From Rhizobium phaseoli (GTDB lineage Bacteria; Pseudomonadota; Alphaproteobacteria; Rhizobiales; Rhizobiaceae): a DNA stretch of 64,000 bases. The notes under the pieces are model-generated. The model was not told where the DNA came from. It did no database searches and saw nothing but the letters and a program-made list of their open reading frames with translations. Location: positions 24,574-88,573 of the forward strand of contig NZ_WUFT01000023.1 in NCBI RefSeq assembly GCF_010668805.1, written 5' to 3'. Positions within the stretch are counted from its first letter, which is position 1, and every line of letters begins with the position of its first letter. A program made the translations under genes and the position numbers. Positions 32,893 through 40,983 of this stretch are shown here, piece by piece.

Positions 32893-34656
32893 TCAATCCT
32901 TGGTCGGCGCCGAAGGGGCGATCGGTTTTGCCGGGGCTGCGGCCGGCGCTGGTGCCACCGGAGGCGCTGAGGGTATTGCCGGCTTTACCGGAGCTGCAAC
33001 TAGTTTTGCCGGTTTTGCGCCATCGAGATTTCCAAGGAGGGACGAGATGGCGTTGTCGCCGTCGAAGCCTGCCTCTTTCAGCAATTTGTCGAGGATCGGC
33101 TTGTTTGCCTGATAGGAGAGGAGCTGGCCGGCCAAGCCTTCACCGAGACCGATGCCACTGTCGCCGTTCGAGCCGTTTCCGCGGCCGAGCATGCCGCCGG
33201 TGTCGAAGATCCTGATGTCGGAGATTTTCTCGATCGGCTTGACCGCCTCGGCGAGCGCCAAGGGAATGATGCGGATCCGCTCGCGGGTGATCTCGAATTC
33301 GATGACCGTCTGGCTCAGCTTGTTGCGGGCTTCATTGAGCAAGGCCGCGCTTTCGGCCTCGGCCTTACCGGTTTCGAGAATGCCCTTAGCCTTGATGATC
33401 GCCGCATCCGCTTCGGCGTTCGCCAGCGTTTTGATCGCTTCGGCCTGATCGATGGCCGCCTGTTTCTCGGCCTCGGCACCGACGGTCACGGCGGTCGCTT
33501 CGGTTTCGGCTTTCTTGCGCGCGTCGATCACGGCAATCTGTTTTTCGCGCTCGGCAATCTCGATCGCCTTGGCCGTGCCGACCTTTTCCTCTGCCGCGAT
33601 CGCCAGCGCCCGGGCGGTTTCGGCGGCGGCCTTGGCCTCGGACTCCTCACGGCTCTTGTTGGCAACGGCGATCGCGCTTTCCTGCGCGACGATCTGAAGG
33701 TCGCGCTTGGCTTCGGTTTCGCGCTGCTGGACGGCGCGGGCGGCGTCGATGTTGGCGCTTTCGCGGGCCTGTTTGGCGGCTGCCTCGCGTTCGGCGATCG
33801 CCAGTTCAGAGGCGATGCGGGCTTCCTCCTCGGCACGTTTTGCCGCCTGCTCCTGTTGGGCGGTTTCGGCGCGCGTCGCCGCGGACTTGTTGGCGATGTC
33901 GCGTTCCTGGCTGAGCTCGGCTTCGCGCTTGGTCCGGTCGATGGTCAGCGATTGCTGGCGGGCCTCCAGATCCTTCTGGGCGATGGCGACTTCGGTGTCG
34001 CGAACGATTTCGTTCCGCTCCTTCTTGCGACTCTCGGTGATGCGGGTCAATGCCGCAAGACCTTGCGCATCGAAGAAGTTGTTGGCGTTGAAGTGCTTGA
34101 TGTCGGTCTGGTCGAGGCGGGTCAGGGAGACGGATTCGAGTTCGAGGCCGTTCGACTGGAGATCGGCGCCGACGGCTTCCTGCACGGCCTTGACGAAATC
34201 CATGCGCTGTTCCTGCAGCGCATCGAGATTCATCGTCGCTGCCACCGAGCGAAGGCCGTCGACGAATTTGGCCTCGATCAGGATACGAAGCGCCTCGGCA
34301 TCGTTGGTGCGGCTGCCGAGCGTCTGGGCGGCAAGCGCGATCGAGGAGGCATCGGGTTTGACGCGGACGTAGAACTCGGCGCCGATATCGACGCGCATGC
34401 GGTCCTTGGTGATCAGCGCGTCGCCTTCGCCGCGGCGGACTTCCAGCCGCAGCGTCTTCAGGTTCACCCTGGCTGTGGAATGGAAGATCGGCAAGACGAC
34501 CGAACCGCCGTCGAGCACGACTTTCTGGCCACCGAGGCCGGTGCGCACATAGGCTTCGTCACGGCTGGAGCGTGTGTACAGGGAGGCGAGGACAAAACCG
34601 ATGCCGAAGATCAGAACGATTGCAATGCCGGCCGGTAGAAGAATGTCATACATCAT
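32893..34656 (-). CDS. Flotillin-family membrane protein, YqiK-like
   Basis: 587 residues. One N-terminal membrane span (ILLPAGIAIVLIFGIGFVLA) precedes an SPFH domain (to about residue 220). A long Ala/Glu/Lys/Arg-rich coiled coil covers about 220-450, and the Pro/Ala-rich tail is likely disordered. Flotillins oligomerise in the inner membrane and organise lipid domains. It overlaps the YqiJ-like gene by four bases and lies downstream of pspA, the combination seen in membrane-stress modules. The C-terminal tail is unusually rich in Ala-Pro-Lys. Confidence 0.9.
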   Translation of the reverse strand: MMYDILLPAGIAIVLIFGIGFVLASLYTRSSRDEAYVRTGLGGQKVVLDGGSVVLPIFHSTARVNLKTLRLEVRRGEGDALITKDRMRVDIGAEFYVRVKPDASSIALAAQTLGSRTNDAEALRILIEAKFVDGLRSVAATMNLDALQEQRMDFVKAVQEAVGADLQSNGLELESVSLTRLDQTDIKHFNANNFFDAQGLAALTRITESRKKERNEIVRDTEVAIAQKDLEARQQSLTIDRTKREAELSQERDIANKSAATRAETAQQEQAAKRAEEEARIASELAIAEREAAAKQARESANIDAARAVQQRETEAKRDLQIVAQESAIAVANKSREESEAKAAAETARALAIAAEEKVGTAKAIEIAEREKQIAVIDARKKAETEATAVTVGAEAEKQAAIDQAEAIKTLANAEADAAIIKAKGILETGKAEAESAALLNEARNKLSQTVIEFEITRERIRIIPLALAEAVKPIEKISDIRIFDTGGMLGRGNGSNGDSGIGLGEGLAGQLLSYQANKPILDKLLKEAGFDGDNAISSLLGNLDGAKPAKLVAAPVKPAIPSAPPVAPAPAAAPAKPIAPSAPTKD

Positions 34657-35300
34657 GACTGCTCCGTGAAAGATTGATTGTCCGATCCGGTGGGGTCCAC
34701 CAGGGCGGGAATGGCGATAAATACATCTGCGTTGCGATCGACGAGGAGAACCTGCGTACCGATCCCGAGTGGCTGCTGATCCTTGGCGGCTCTGGCTCTC
34801 AGCACATGCCAGTTTCCATGCTGGTCCTTGACGCGGACGCGTCCCGGCAGTCCCTGATCGAGCGGGCCAAGGGACACTTCGGCAGTCCGGCCGACGAGGG
34901 TGTCGAGATCGACCGCATAGGTCTCGTCGTGCGGCACGATCCGCGCCACGGTCCTGCTCGAGGCCCTGACCATGGGGAAGGTGATCAACAGGGCGGGAAT
35001 GACGGCGATGACGGAGGGCAGCGGCGCCCAGAAGGTGTTGGCGACGGCCTGGACGGCAAAGCCCGCAATGGCGAAGAAGCCGAGCGTCAGCATCAGCAAG
35101 ATCAGCAGGGGAACGCCGCCGAGATTGAGCCAGGAGAGGTAGCCCGCAATGCCGTCATGGCCATGGAAATCGGGTTTTCCGAGAAGTTCCGTGATCGAAA
35201 AACCCATGACGGTCGCGAGCATCTCGATCGCCGTCAGACCCGCAAGAACGGCGGCGGCGATGGCAAAGGGAGCACATTCGGGGGCGAAGAACAGTGCCAT
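34653..35300 (-). CDS. YqiJ-family membrane protein with OB-fold
   Basis: 215 residues with three or four membrane helices in the first 110 residues, then a soluble beta-rich NfeD-like/OB-fold domain (VGRTAEVSLGPLDQGLPGRVRVKD). This is the partner always found with YqiK-type flotillins. The gene overlaps the flotillin start by four bases and starts five bases after the pspA stop, so the three form one operon. It probably anchors or regulates the flotillin assembly. Confidence 0.85.
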   Translation of the reverse strand: MALFFAPECAPFAIAAAVLAGLTAIEMLATVMGFSITELLGKPDFHGHDGIAGYLSWLNLGGVPLLILLMLTLGFFAIAGFAVQAVANTFWAPLPSVIAVIPALLITFPMVRASSRTVARIVPHDETYAVDLDTLVGRTAEVSLGPLDQGLPGRVRVKDQHGNWHVLRARAAKDQQPLGIGTQVLLVDRNADVFIAIPALVDPTGSDNQSFTEQS

Positions 35301-35305
35301 CGGCG

Positions 35306-35956
35306 TTACCGGCTATCTGTCTTGAAGCGTGCGAGGCGTGCCTCGATCGCCTGTTCGCGGTGCAACCGGTCAAGTTCGTCCAATTCGGAGCTATGAGCGT
35401 GCTCACCAGCGGGAACGCCGGTCAGCCGCGAGACTGCCGCGGCCGCGCGGGCAGCACCTGCACCCGGTGTGGGCTGGCTGTGGCCGGTCGCGGCGTGTTC
35501 GGGATGCTGGGCAATGCTGCGCTTGAAATCGGCAAGGCGCGCGTCGGCCTCGCGGCGCGTTGCGAGCACGGCTTGCAGGGCTTTCTGGCCTTCGTCCAGC
35601 TGTTCCCTGGCATCGGCCAGTGCCTTGTCGATGGCCGCGATCTGGGATTCAAGGTCGATCTGGCGGGCAACGCCGGCCTTTGCCAGGTCATCGCGCCCGG
35701 AGGAGACGGCGAGGCGGATCTTCGCGTCGAGGGCTTTCAGGTCTTCGACGATTTCATCCCGGCGGCTCTGGATACGGTATTCCTCGGCGCGCGCCTTGCC
35801 GAGATCGGTGCGGGCGTCTTCCGCCGCCGCATCGATTTCACGGATCGCCTGTTCGATGACGGCGATCTTGTTGACGCCCTCTGCCTTGTCGACCGCCGCA
35901 TTGGCGATGCCGGCGATCAGACGACCCATGCGTGAGAGAATGCCTTCGTTCGTCAT
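35306..35956 (-). CDS. PspA/IM30 family protein
   Basis: 216 residues from the ATG at 35956, which has GGAGG five bases upstream. It starts MTNEGILSRMGRLIAGIANA, an amphipathic helix typical of PspA, followed by a long helical coiled coil (about residues 30-140) and a short polar tail. PspA/IM30/Vipp1 proteins form ESCRT-III-like polymers that protect damaged inner membrane. With YqiJ and the flotillin it forms a membrane-homeostasis operon. The reading frame stays open upstream into a separate segment, described in the next entry. Confidence 0.85.
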   Translation of the reverse strand: MTNEGILSRMGRLIAGIANAAVDKAEGVNKIAVIEQAIREIDAAAEDARTDLGKARAEEYRIQSRRDEIVEDLKALDAKIRLAVSSGRDDLAKAGVARQIDLESQIAAIDKALADAREQLDEGQKALQAVLATRREADARLADFKRSIAQHPEHAATGHSQPTPGAGAARAAAAVSRLTGVPAGEHAHSSELDELDRLHREQAIEARLARFKTDSR

Positions 35957-36445
35957 GTTTTCCTCCATCCGAGCGGAATTCGGCGTGACGCCGATGTGAA
36001 TCTCGTAGCGATCTGTGCCTGCTACGAGGTAGGCCGGAAAAATACTCTCCCATCCCTTTGAATAGCCCGCGACATCGAAGGGCACGGCAACGCGACCATG
36101 CACCGTGGCGATGGTCAGGTCCGAGGGGCCTTTGATGGCGAAGAGCTTGTCATCAAGCGGCAGATGCGGCGGATCGGCAGTGGCGCCGCGATTGGTGGCA
36201 AAATCGCGAAGGCCGAGCGTGACCAGCCTTGCCGGCAGGCCGGTCTGTTCGCGGACGGTTTCATAAGCAAGCTCATGCAGCACGACGAGATTGGCGCCCG
36301 CCCTGTCGTCGATGAGCTCCGTCAGGATGTCGATCATCCTGCGATAGGCGACTATCGTGTCATCGAGCGCCCGCCGGGCACTGTCATCAGGCGCCAATGT
36401 GTAGCGCAGAAGCGATGGATGCGGTGTTCTGCCCGTGTTTGCCAT
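35306..36445 (-). CDS. Long frame: TnpB N-terminal-like segment continuous with PspA
   Basis: From an ATG at 36445 the same frame runs without a stop into pspA. The first ~150 residues resemble the N-terminal part of IS200/IS605-type TnpB (OrfB) proteins: a helical region with YRRMIDILTELID and LHELAYETVREQTGLPARLV, then LDDKLFAIKG, VHGRVAVPFDVAGY and TDRYEIHIGV like the strands before the RuvC domain. No RuvC nuclease follows; PspA does. It could be one fused protein or a truncated gene that overlaps pspA, which has its own strong ribosome site. No ribosome site is seen before 36445. The domain identification is mine, by pattern, and needs a structure-based check. Confidence 0.5.
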   Translation of the reverse strand: MANTGRTPHPSLLRYTLAPDDSARRALDDTIVAYRRMIDILTELIDDRAGANLVVLHELAYETVREQTGLPARLVTLGLRDFATNRGATADPPHLPLDDKLFAIKGPSDLTIATVHGRVAVPFDVAGYSKGWESIFPAYLVAGTDRYEIHIGVTPNSARMEENMTNEGILSRMGRLIAGIANAAVDKAEGVNKIAVIEQAIREIDAAAEDARTDLGKARAEEYRIQSRRDEIVEDLKALDAKIRLAVSSGRDDLAKAGVARQIDLESQIAAIDKALADAREQLDEGQKALQAVLATRREADARLADFKRSIAQHPEHAATGHSQPTPGAGAARAAAAVSRLTGVPAGEHAHSSELDELDRLHREQAIEARLARFKTDSR

Positions 36446-36456
36446 CAGTAAAACAT

Positions 36457-36477
36457 AAAGCACCGCTTTTGTGCTTT
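36457..36477. promoter_or_regulatory. Hairpin upstream of the TnpB-like/pspA frame
   Basis: AAAGCAC (36457-36463) and GTGCTTT (36471-36477) form a perfect seven-base inverted repeat just before the first start codons of the long frame. It may be an operator or an mRNA stem hiding the start. Confidence 0.35.
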
Positions 36478-36594
36478 CAAGAGGTGGCGCTAAAAATACA
36501 ACCTAAGCTTAACATGCCGTTAGGAGGACGGAGGCAGCGTCGATTGTCGGATCACATTTGCCGATGGAAGACTCGGTGCGATCGGCTCCGCTCC

Positions 36595-37206
36595 CTATCG
36601 GACGGCCGTGTGCGCCTCGCGAATACCGGCGCTGATGCGGTTGATGATGGTCCATACGAGAAGGAGAGCCACCACCGCCCAAAGCCACGAAGTCCATGCT
36701 GCAAATGTACCACCAACCGCGACAAAGATGCCGAGCGCGCCAAAAAGCACCGCGCGGTCGCTCTTGCCCAGCGGCCCGTCGTACCGCCGGCTTGCCCCGA
36801 CCGTTTGACCGAGAACGCCGGTAAATTCCGTCAGCGCCGAGAGGAATATGACGGCCATCGCCGGCACTAAGCCGTTCGGATCTATTAGCGCAAATGGCAA
36901 ATACAGTGCGACATCCGACACGACATCACCGATCTCGTTCAGATAGGCGCCTAAAATGCTCTTCTGCCCATGTTCACGCGCCAGCATGCCGTCGATGGCA
37001 TTGAGGCCCATGCGCAGGAGGAACCACACAGGCACCAGCAGGAACCAATGCGGAAGCGGGGCGACGCTGAGAAAAAGGCCCAATGCAACCGAGACGGCGG
37101 CGGCAACTGAAGTCACCTGATTGGCGGTGACGCCTCGCGCCGCCAGGGAGCGCACCAGCGGGCGAAGAATATTCTGAAACCGGGACTTCAATTGATAAAC
37201 AGACAT
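36595..37206 (-). CDS. CDP-alcohol phosphatidyltransferase family protein
   Basis: 203 residues with about five or six membrane helices and the signature DG-x2-AR-x8-G-x3-D-x3-D, here IDGMLAREHGQ through GAYLNEIGDVVSD (about residues 72-100). Enzymes of this family move a phosphatidyl group from CDP-diacylglycerol to an alcohol (glycerol phosphate, inositol phosphate, serine, choline). The alcohol is unknown. It is divergent from a hydrolase/methyltransferase fusion gene and a PAP2/phosphatase fusion gene, suggesting a common lipid pathway. Confidence 0.85.
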   Translation of the reverse strand: MSVYQLKSRFQNILRPLVRSLAARGVTANQVTSVAAAVSVALGLFLSVAPLPHWFLLVPVWFLLRMGLNAIDGMLAREHGQKSILGAYLNEIGDVVSDVALYLPFALIDPNGLVPAMAVIFLSALTEFTGVLGQTVGASRRYDGPLGKSDRAVLFGALGIFVAVGGTFAAWTSWLWAVVALLLVWTIINRISAGIREAHTAVR

Positions 37207-37406
37207 GCGACCTCAATGGCATTTCATGGCATCGGAGAAATCTATCCCGGCTGCGGCGGTGCAGATCGTCGTACTTGTGGGGAAGCCCATACTTCATAGT
37301 GGTTCTCGCATAGGGCTTACATTTGCGACTAGACTTTTGCAATGAATGCAAATCACTGTTCCGCTAATGGTTGCAACCCATCCACCGATCAGAATTGGAG
37401 AAGACC

Positions 37407-39191
37407 GTGCTGCAAACTGCCGATAGTGGGCAATCGTCATCGACGGCCAGACCAATGCATGAATCCGAATTCGCGTCGCATGATGGCACACGGCTGTTTT
37501 ATCGGATATGGCCTGCGACGGGGGCTGCACCGAAGGGCGCAATCATTCTTCTCCATCGCGGCCACGAGCATAGCGGCCGCGTCGTCCATCTCGCCACAGA
37601 GCTCGGCCTCGATGATTTTTCCTTCTACGCCTGGGACGCACGCGGCCACGGGCGTTCACCGGGAGAGCGCGGCTATTCGCCATCCTTTGCTGCCTCGGCC
37701 CATGATCTCGATTGCTTCGTCCGCCATGTCAGCGAGACAAGCGGTACTGCCGTCGAAGACATCGCCGTCATTGCGCAGAGCGTCGGCGCGGTTCTCGCCA
37801 CCACCTGGGTGCATGACTATGCGCCACCGATCCGTGCGCTCGTGCTTGCCTCGCCGGCCTTCAGTGTCAAGCTCTACGTGCCCTTTGCCAAAGAAGGCAT
37901 TGCGCTCTGGGAAAAGCTTAAGGGGACATTCTTCGTCAATTCCTATGTCAAGGCGAGGTTCCTGACGCATGACCCCGAGCGCATCGCCTCGTACGAATCC
38001 GACCCGTTGATCACCCGGCCAATTGCCTCCAACATCCTGTTGCAGCTCTATGAGGCAGCAGCCCGCGTCGTCGGCGACGCCCGCGCCATCACCGTCCCCA
38101 CCCAACTGCTGATCTCCGGCAGCGACTGGGTGGTGCGACACGCGCCGCAGCACCGATTTTACGAGAACCTCGGCAGCCGGATCAAGGAACGGCACGTGCT
38201 TGCCGGCTTCTACCATGACACGCTTGGCGAAAAGGACCGCGCAATTGCGCTCGCCGAGATTCGCCGTTTTATCGACGCGCGTTTTGCCGAGCCCCGGGCG
38301 CCTGCCGACCTTCGCACGGCCCATATCCAGGGCTATACCAAAGACGAGGCCGACCGGCTAGCAAGCCCTCTGGACGCCACATCCCCACGCGGCATCTACT
38401 GGGCGCTTAGCCGCCTCAACATCAAGCTTGGCGCTTTAGTGTCCGAAGGCATAAGGACCGGGGTCAAGACCGGTTTTGATTCCGGCTCGACGCTCGATTA
38501 CGTCTACGAGGACATGCCGCGCGGGCTCGGTCCAGGCGGGCGTTTGATCGACAAGGTGTTCCTCGAGGCGATCGGCTGGCGCGGCATCAGGCAGCGCAAG
38601 CTGCACTTGCAGGAGCTGATCGACCGCGCGCTGCAGCGCCTGAAAGCCGCCGGCCGCAATACCCATATGCTCGATATAGCGGCCGGGCACGGCCGTTATG
38701 TCCTTGATGCGATCGAGGCGGCTGCCGTGCGTCCCGATAGTGCGCGGTTGCAGGATTACTCCCCCATAAACGTCGACGCCGGCCGCAACAGCATCGCCGC
38801 GCGGGGACTGGGTGATTTCGTCAGCTTCCGCCAGCAGGATGCCTTTGACGGCGAGGGGCTGGCTGCCATCACGCCGGCTCCGGATCTCGCGATCGTCTCC
38901 GGCCTTTACGAGCTGTTTTCCGACAATGCGATGATCGCCGCTTCGCTCAACGGCATCGCCCGCGCGATGCAGCCCGGTGGTCTGCTTGTCTACACCAACC
39001 AGCCGTGGCATCCACAACTGGAGATGATCGCCCGCGCACTGACCTCCCACCGCGGCGGCGAGGCCTGGGTGATGCGGCGGCGGACGCAAGAAGAAATGGA
39101 TCAGCTGGTCGCGGCCGCCGGCTTCCGCAAAATCGAGCAACGCATCGATCAGTGGGGCATTTTCACCGTCTCGCTGGCCGAGAGAGTCTGA
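37407..39191 (+). CDS. Bifunctional alpha/beta hydrolase and SAM methyltransferase
   Basis: 594 residues from a GTG at 37407 (GGAG six bases upstream); a TTG at 37371 and an ATG at 37455 are alternatives. Residues about 17-310 are a monoacylglycerol-lipase-like alpha/beta hydrolase: HRGHEHSGR, AWDARGHGRS, and a nucleophile elbow AQSVGAV. Residues about 320-590 are a class I methyltransferase with MLDIAAGHGRYV as SAM loop and GLYELFSDNA, PGGLLVYTNQPWHPQ. It is followed eight bases later by a PAP2/dual-specificity phosphatase gene. Likely acts on a membrane lipid or its head group; the substrate is unknown. Confidence 0.85.
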   Translation: MLQTADSGQSSSTARPMHESEFASHDGTRLFYRIWPATGAAPKGAIILLHRGHEHSGRVVHLATELGLDDFSFYAWDARGHGRSPGERGYSPSFAASAHDLDCFVRHVSETSGTAVEDIAVIAQSVGAVLATTWVHDYAPPIRALVLASPAFSVKLYVPFAKEGIALWEKLKGTFFVNSYVKARFLTHDPERIASYESDPLITRPIASNILLQLYEAAARVVGDARAITVPTQLLISGSDWVVRHAPQHRFYENLGSRIKERHVLAGFYHDTLGEKDRAIALAEIRRFIDARFAEPRAPADLRTAHIQGYTKDEADRLASPLDATSPRGIYWALSRLNIKLGALVSEGIRTGVKTGFDSGSTLDYVYEDMPRGLGPGGRLIDKVFLEAIGWRGIRQRKLHLQELIDRALQRLKAAGRNTHMLDIAAGHGRYVLDAIEAAAVRPDSARLQDYSPINVDAGRNSIAARGLGDFVSFRQQDAFDGEGLAAITPAPDLAIVSGLYELFSDNAMIAASLNGIARAMQPGGLLVYTNQPWHPQLEMIARALTSHRGGEAWVMRRRTQEEMDQLVAAAGFRKIEQRIDQWGIFTVSLAERV

Positions 39192-39199
39192 GGCAAAGC

Positions 39200-40528
39200 G
39201 TGGAGAAGGCACGTTCTATTTTTTCCCCGGCAGCACCGGTCCCGAAGCGGGCGGCGCTCTGGCTGGTCTTCCTGGCGCCGTTCTTCTATCTGAGCTATGG
39301 CGGCGCCAATTGGCTGGCATCGCAACGGGCTCATGTGCCGAACGTCGCCTTCGCATGGGAAAGCACCATTCCGTTCCTCGCGTGGACGATCATTCCCTAT
39401 TGGTCGATCAACCTGTTCTATGCACTCTGCCTGTTCATCAACACGACGCCGCGCGATGTGGATAGGCTCGCGAGGCGTTATCTGACGATCCAGATAATAG
39501 CCGTCGCCTGCTTTGTCGCGTTTCCGCTCGAAGCGATCTTCGTGCGGCCGGCCACGAGCGGTCTGCCCGGCTTCATGTTCGCCGTCCTCGGTGGCTTCGA
39601 TAAGCCGTTCAACCAGGCGCCGTCGCTGCATATCGCGCTCCTGTTGGTGATCTGGGATCATCTGCGCGGCCGGCTGCCACGGAAGGCGCGGCTTCTCTGG
39701 CACGTCTGGTGCTTTCTGATCGGCGCCTCCGTGCTGACGACGTGGCAGCATCAGGTCATGGACATACCGACCGGCATGCTGCTCGGTCTGTTTGCCGCCT
39801 GGCTTTTCCCGCGCGATGCCGGCTCGCCTCTCGCGAGCTTTGCGATGAGCGGCGATCCGAAGTCGCGCCGTCTTGGCGTCTACTATCTGTGCGGTGCCCT
39901 CGCATTCCTCGGTCTTGCAGTGCTCTGCACGCCTCTATCGGCCGCAGCGCTTCTGTTGCTGTGGCCGGCCGTTGCGCTGGCGATCGTCGCAGTCGGATAT
40001 TTCGGCGCCGGTCCGCAGATATTCCTGAAACGCAGCGATGGCCGGGCCGCGCTTGCCAGCCGCTGGCTGCTGGCGCCCTACCGGCTCGGCGCTGTCATCA
40101 ATGTTTGGCTCTGGACCCGAAAAATGCCGGCATCCGTCGCGATCGCTGATGGTGTCCATCTTGGTCGGTTTCCGCGACGCCATGAGGCTAACCGTTTTGC
40201 CACGGTGATCGACATTACCGGCGAACTTCAGCGGCCGAAAGGGACGCTCGCGGGCTGGTCCAGCTTTCCAACCCTTGATCTGACGGGTCTGGACAAGATC
40301 CAGATCCGAGCTGCGGCGAACCTTATCGAGGTTGCGCGCCAGCAGGGACCGGTCCTCGTCTGCTGTGCGCTCGGTTTCCAGCGGAGCGCCGGCGTCATCG
40401 TGCGCTGGCTGCTCATCAGCCGACGTTGCGACAATCCAGCCGAAGCGCTGCGGCTGATCGAACGGGCGGGGTGGCGTGTTTATCTGCCCGTGGAAAGTCT
40501 CCATGCCGTGGCGGAGGGCCTGCAATGA
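39200..40528 (+). CDS. PAP2 / dual-specificity phosphatase fusion membrane protein
   Basis: 442 residues from a GTG with AGG seven bases upstream. The N-terminal ~280 residues have several membrane spans and PAP2 features: KPFNQAPSLHIALLLVIWDHL and TTWQHQVMDIPTG. The C-terminal ~160 residues are a tyrosine/dual-specificity phosphatase-like domain with a CX5R loop, CALGFQRSAGV. The combination suggests removal of phosphate from lipid phosphates, as PTPMT1-type enzymes do for phosphatidylglycerophosphate. It overlaps the next gene by four bases. Confidence 0.85.
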   Translation: MEKARSIFSPAAPVPKRAALWLVFLAPFFYLSYGGANWLASQRAHVPNVAFAWESTIPFLAWTIIPYWSINLFYALCLFINTTPRDVDRLARRYLTIQIIAVACFVAFPLEAIFVRPATSGLPGFMFAVLGGFDKPFNQAPSLHIALLLVIWDHLRGRLPRKARLLWHVWCFLIGASVLTTWQHQVMDIPTGMLLGLFAAWLFPRDAGSPLASFAMSGDPKSRRLGVYYLCGALAFLGLAVLCTPLSAAALLLLWPAVALAIVAVGYFGAGPQIFLKRSDGRAALASRWLLAPYRLGAVINVWLWTRKMPASVAIADGVHLGRFPRRHEANRFATVIDITGELQRPKGTLAGWSSFPTLDLTGLDKIQIRAAANLIEVARQQGPVLVCCALGFQRSAGVIVRWLLISRRCDNPAEALRLIERAGWRVYLPVESLHAVAEGLQ

Positions 40529-40965
40529 CGCAGTGGAATAGCGCGGCCTCTGCGGCTGCGCGAAATCTCGGCCGCAATGCGATCGTCTGCGGGCTCACAG
40601 CGTTGTTGCCACTGATTGTCGGCCCGATCACCGCGGGATGTCGAGGTTTCGCTCCAACGCTCGGCTGGCTCTTGATGCTCGCTTTCTGCGGGATTGTCCT
40701 TGCGCTGGCGATCCACCTGCTCTTCGATGCGCTGTTATTTCGCCTCGCGTCGAGCCACGAGACAGAGGCCGCCGGCCTTGCCGCCATTGACGACCTCTTG
40801 TCCCGGATGCAGCTTCGCAAGCCTGACGGGACGCCGCGTGGCCTCGAGAAGCGGATTGCCGGATCGCGCCGCATCGTCTGGCAGCAGCGTTTCGCGCTCG
40901 CCATCTGCCTCGTGATTTTCGCGATCCTTCTGCTCGATGCGACCGATGGGCAGCCGCTCTGCTGA
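40525..40965 (+). CDS. Small membrane protein of the lipid cluster
   Basis: 146 residues with three hydrophobic segments (about 18-37, 46-72 and 122-138) separated by a soluble helical linker containing DDLLSRMQLRKPDGTPRGLE. No family recognised. Its ATG overlaps the stop of the preceding fusion gene (ATGA), so it is co-translated with it and probably part of the same membrane complex or pathway. Convergent with the lactate dehydrogenase gene. Confidence 0.7.
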   Translation: MTQWNSAASAAARNLGRNAIVCGLTALLPLIVGPITAGCRGFAPTLGWLLMLAFCGIVLALAIHLLFDALLFRLASSHETEAAGLAAIDDLLSRMQLRKPDGTPRGLEKRIAGSRRIVWQQRFALAICLVIFAILLLDATDGQPLC

Positions 40966-40983
40966 GCGGCTTCTCAAGCAGGG

